Origin: JBJFCE01 sp964437825
GTDB lineage: Bacteria; Bacillota; Clostridia; Lachnospirales; Lachnospiraceae
Length of the DNA stretch: 14,313 nucleotides
Assembly (NCBI GenBank): GCA_964437825.1
Contig: CAYTIH010000056.1
Span: 1 to 14,313, forward strand
Direction: 5' to 3'
The notes beneath the pieces are model-generated. The model worked only from the letters and a program-made list of their open reading frames with translations, was not told the origin of the DNA and ran no database searches. The translations under genes were made by a program, and so were the position numbers. Positions 14,214 to 14,313 of this stretch are shown here, piece after piece (within the stretch, counting starts at the first letter, position 1; each line of letters opens with the position of its first letter).

Positions 14214-14313
14214 AAATTAAGCAGGGCGGCAGTAAAAAAGAGGTAAAAGAGAGAAAAAGCTGACTTGAAAAAGTAAATTCCAGTGCAGAGGTAAATTCCA
14301 CCGCTCCTTGTTT
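14214..14313. other. Downstream flank of tex, no gene seen
   Basis: The 100 bases after tex are purine-rich. They contain a direct repeat of GTAAATTCCA at 14273-14282 and 14291-14300 and no intrinsic terminator. The next gene, if any, lies outside the window. Confidence 0.4.

Overview
The window is a chromosomal segment from a low-to-moderate GC Firmicute. The most likely source is a butyrate-forming member of the Lachnospiraceae or related Clostridia. The evidence is a bcd-etfB-etfA operon close to a ptb-buk operon, strong GGAGG-type ribosome binding sites, sigma-A promoters with extended -10 TGn elements, a prfB gene with a +1 frameshift, and clostridial families such as the C_GCAxxG_C_C and DUF975 proteins. 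The family assignment is inference; no rRNA or other taxonomic marker is present.

Positions 1-2129 hold the 3' end of bcd, then etfB and etfA, closed by a strong intrinsic terminator. Together they encode the electron-bifurcating crotonyl-CoA reduction module. A small predicted membrane protein (2277-2588, plus) faces a small Cys-rich C_GCAxxG_C_C protein (2601-3020, minus). Between that gene and buk lies a 604-base stretch with no protein-coding gene. It carries a good promoter, several strong stems and an intrinsic terminator, all on the plus strand: a candidate free-standing structured RNA of about 290 nt.

Positions 3625-5764 hold ptb-buk on the minus strand. These genes convert butyryl-CoA to butyryl phosphate and then to butyrate plus ATP. 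A Rex-like NADH/NAD-responsive operator overlaps the -10 of their promoter. With bcd-etfBA this places crotonyl-CoA to butyrate within 6 kb, although the two operons run in opposite directions.

Positions 5854-9832 hold secA (protein export motor) and prfB (release factor 2, read through a programmed +1 shift at CTT TGA), ended by a terminator that looks bidirectional. Positions 9844-11523 hold three minus-strand genes: a DUF4190-like membrane protein, a small soluble protein with an HExxH motif and two CxxC pairs, and a DUF975 membrane protein. A divergent region (11524-11840) contains two opposed promoters and, between them, an array of degenerate 16-bp near-palindromic repeats. The repeats touch the -35 of tex, whose S1-domain nucleic-acid-binding protein fills 11841-14213. 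The last 100 bases carry no recognisable gene.

The best candidates for something undescribed are the structured RNA at about 3247-3539 and the repeat array at 11659-11750. Next come the hairpin on the prfB shift site and the HExxH protein.
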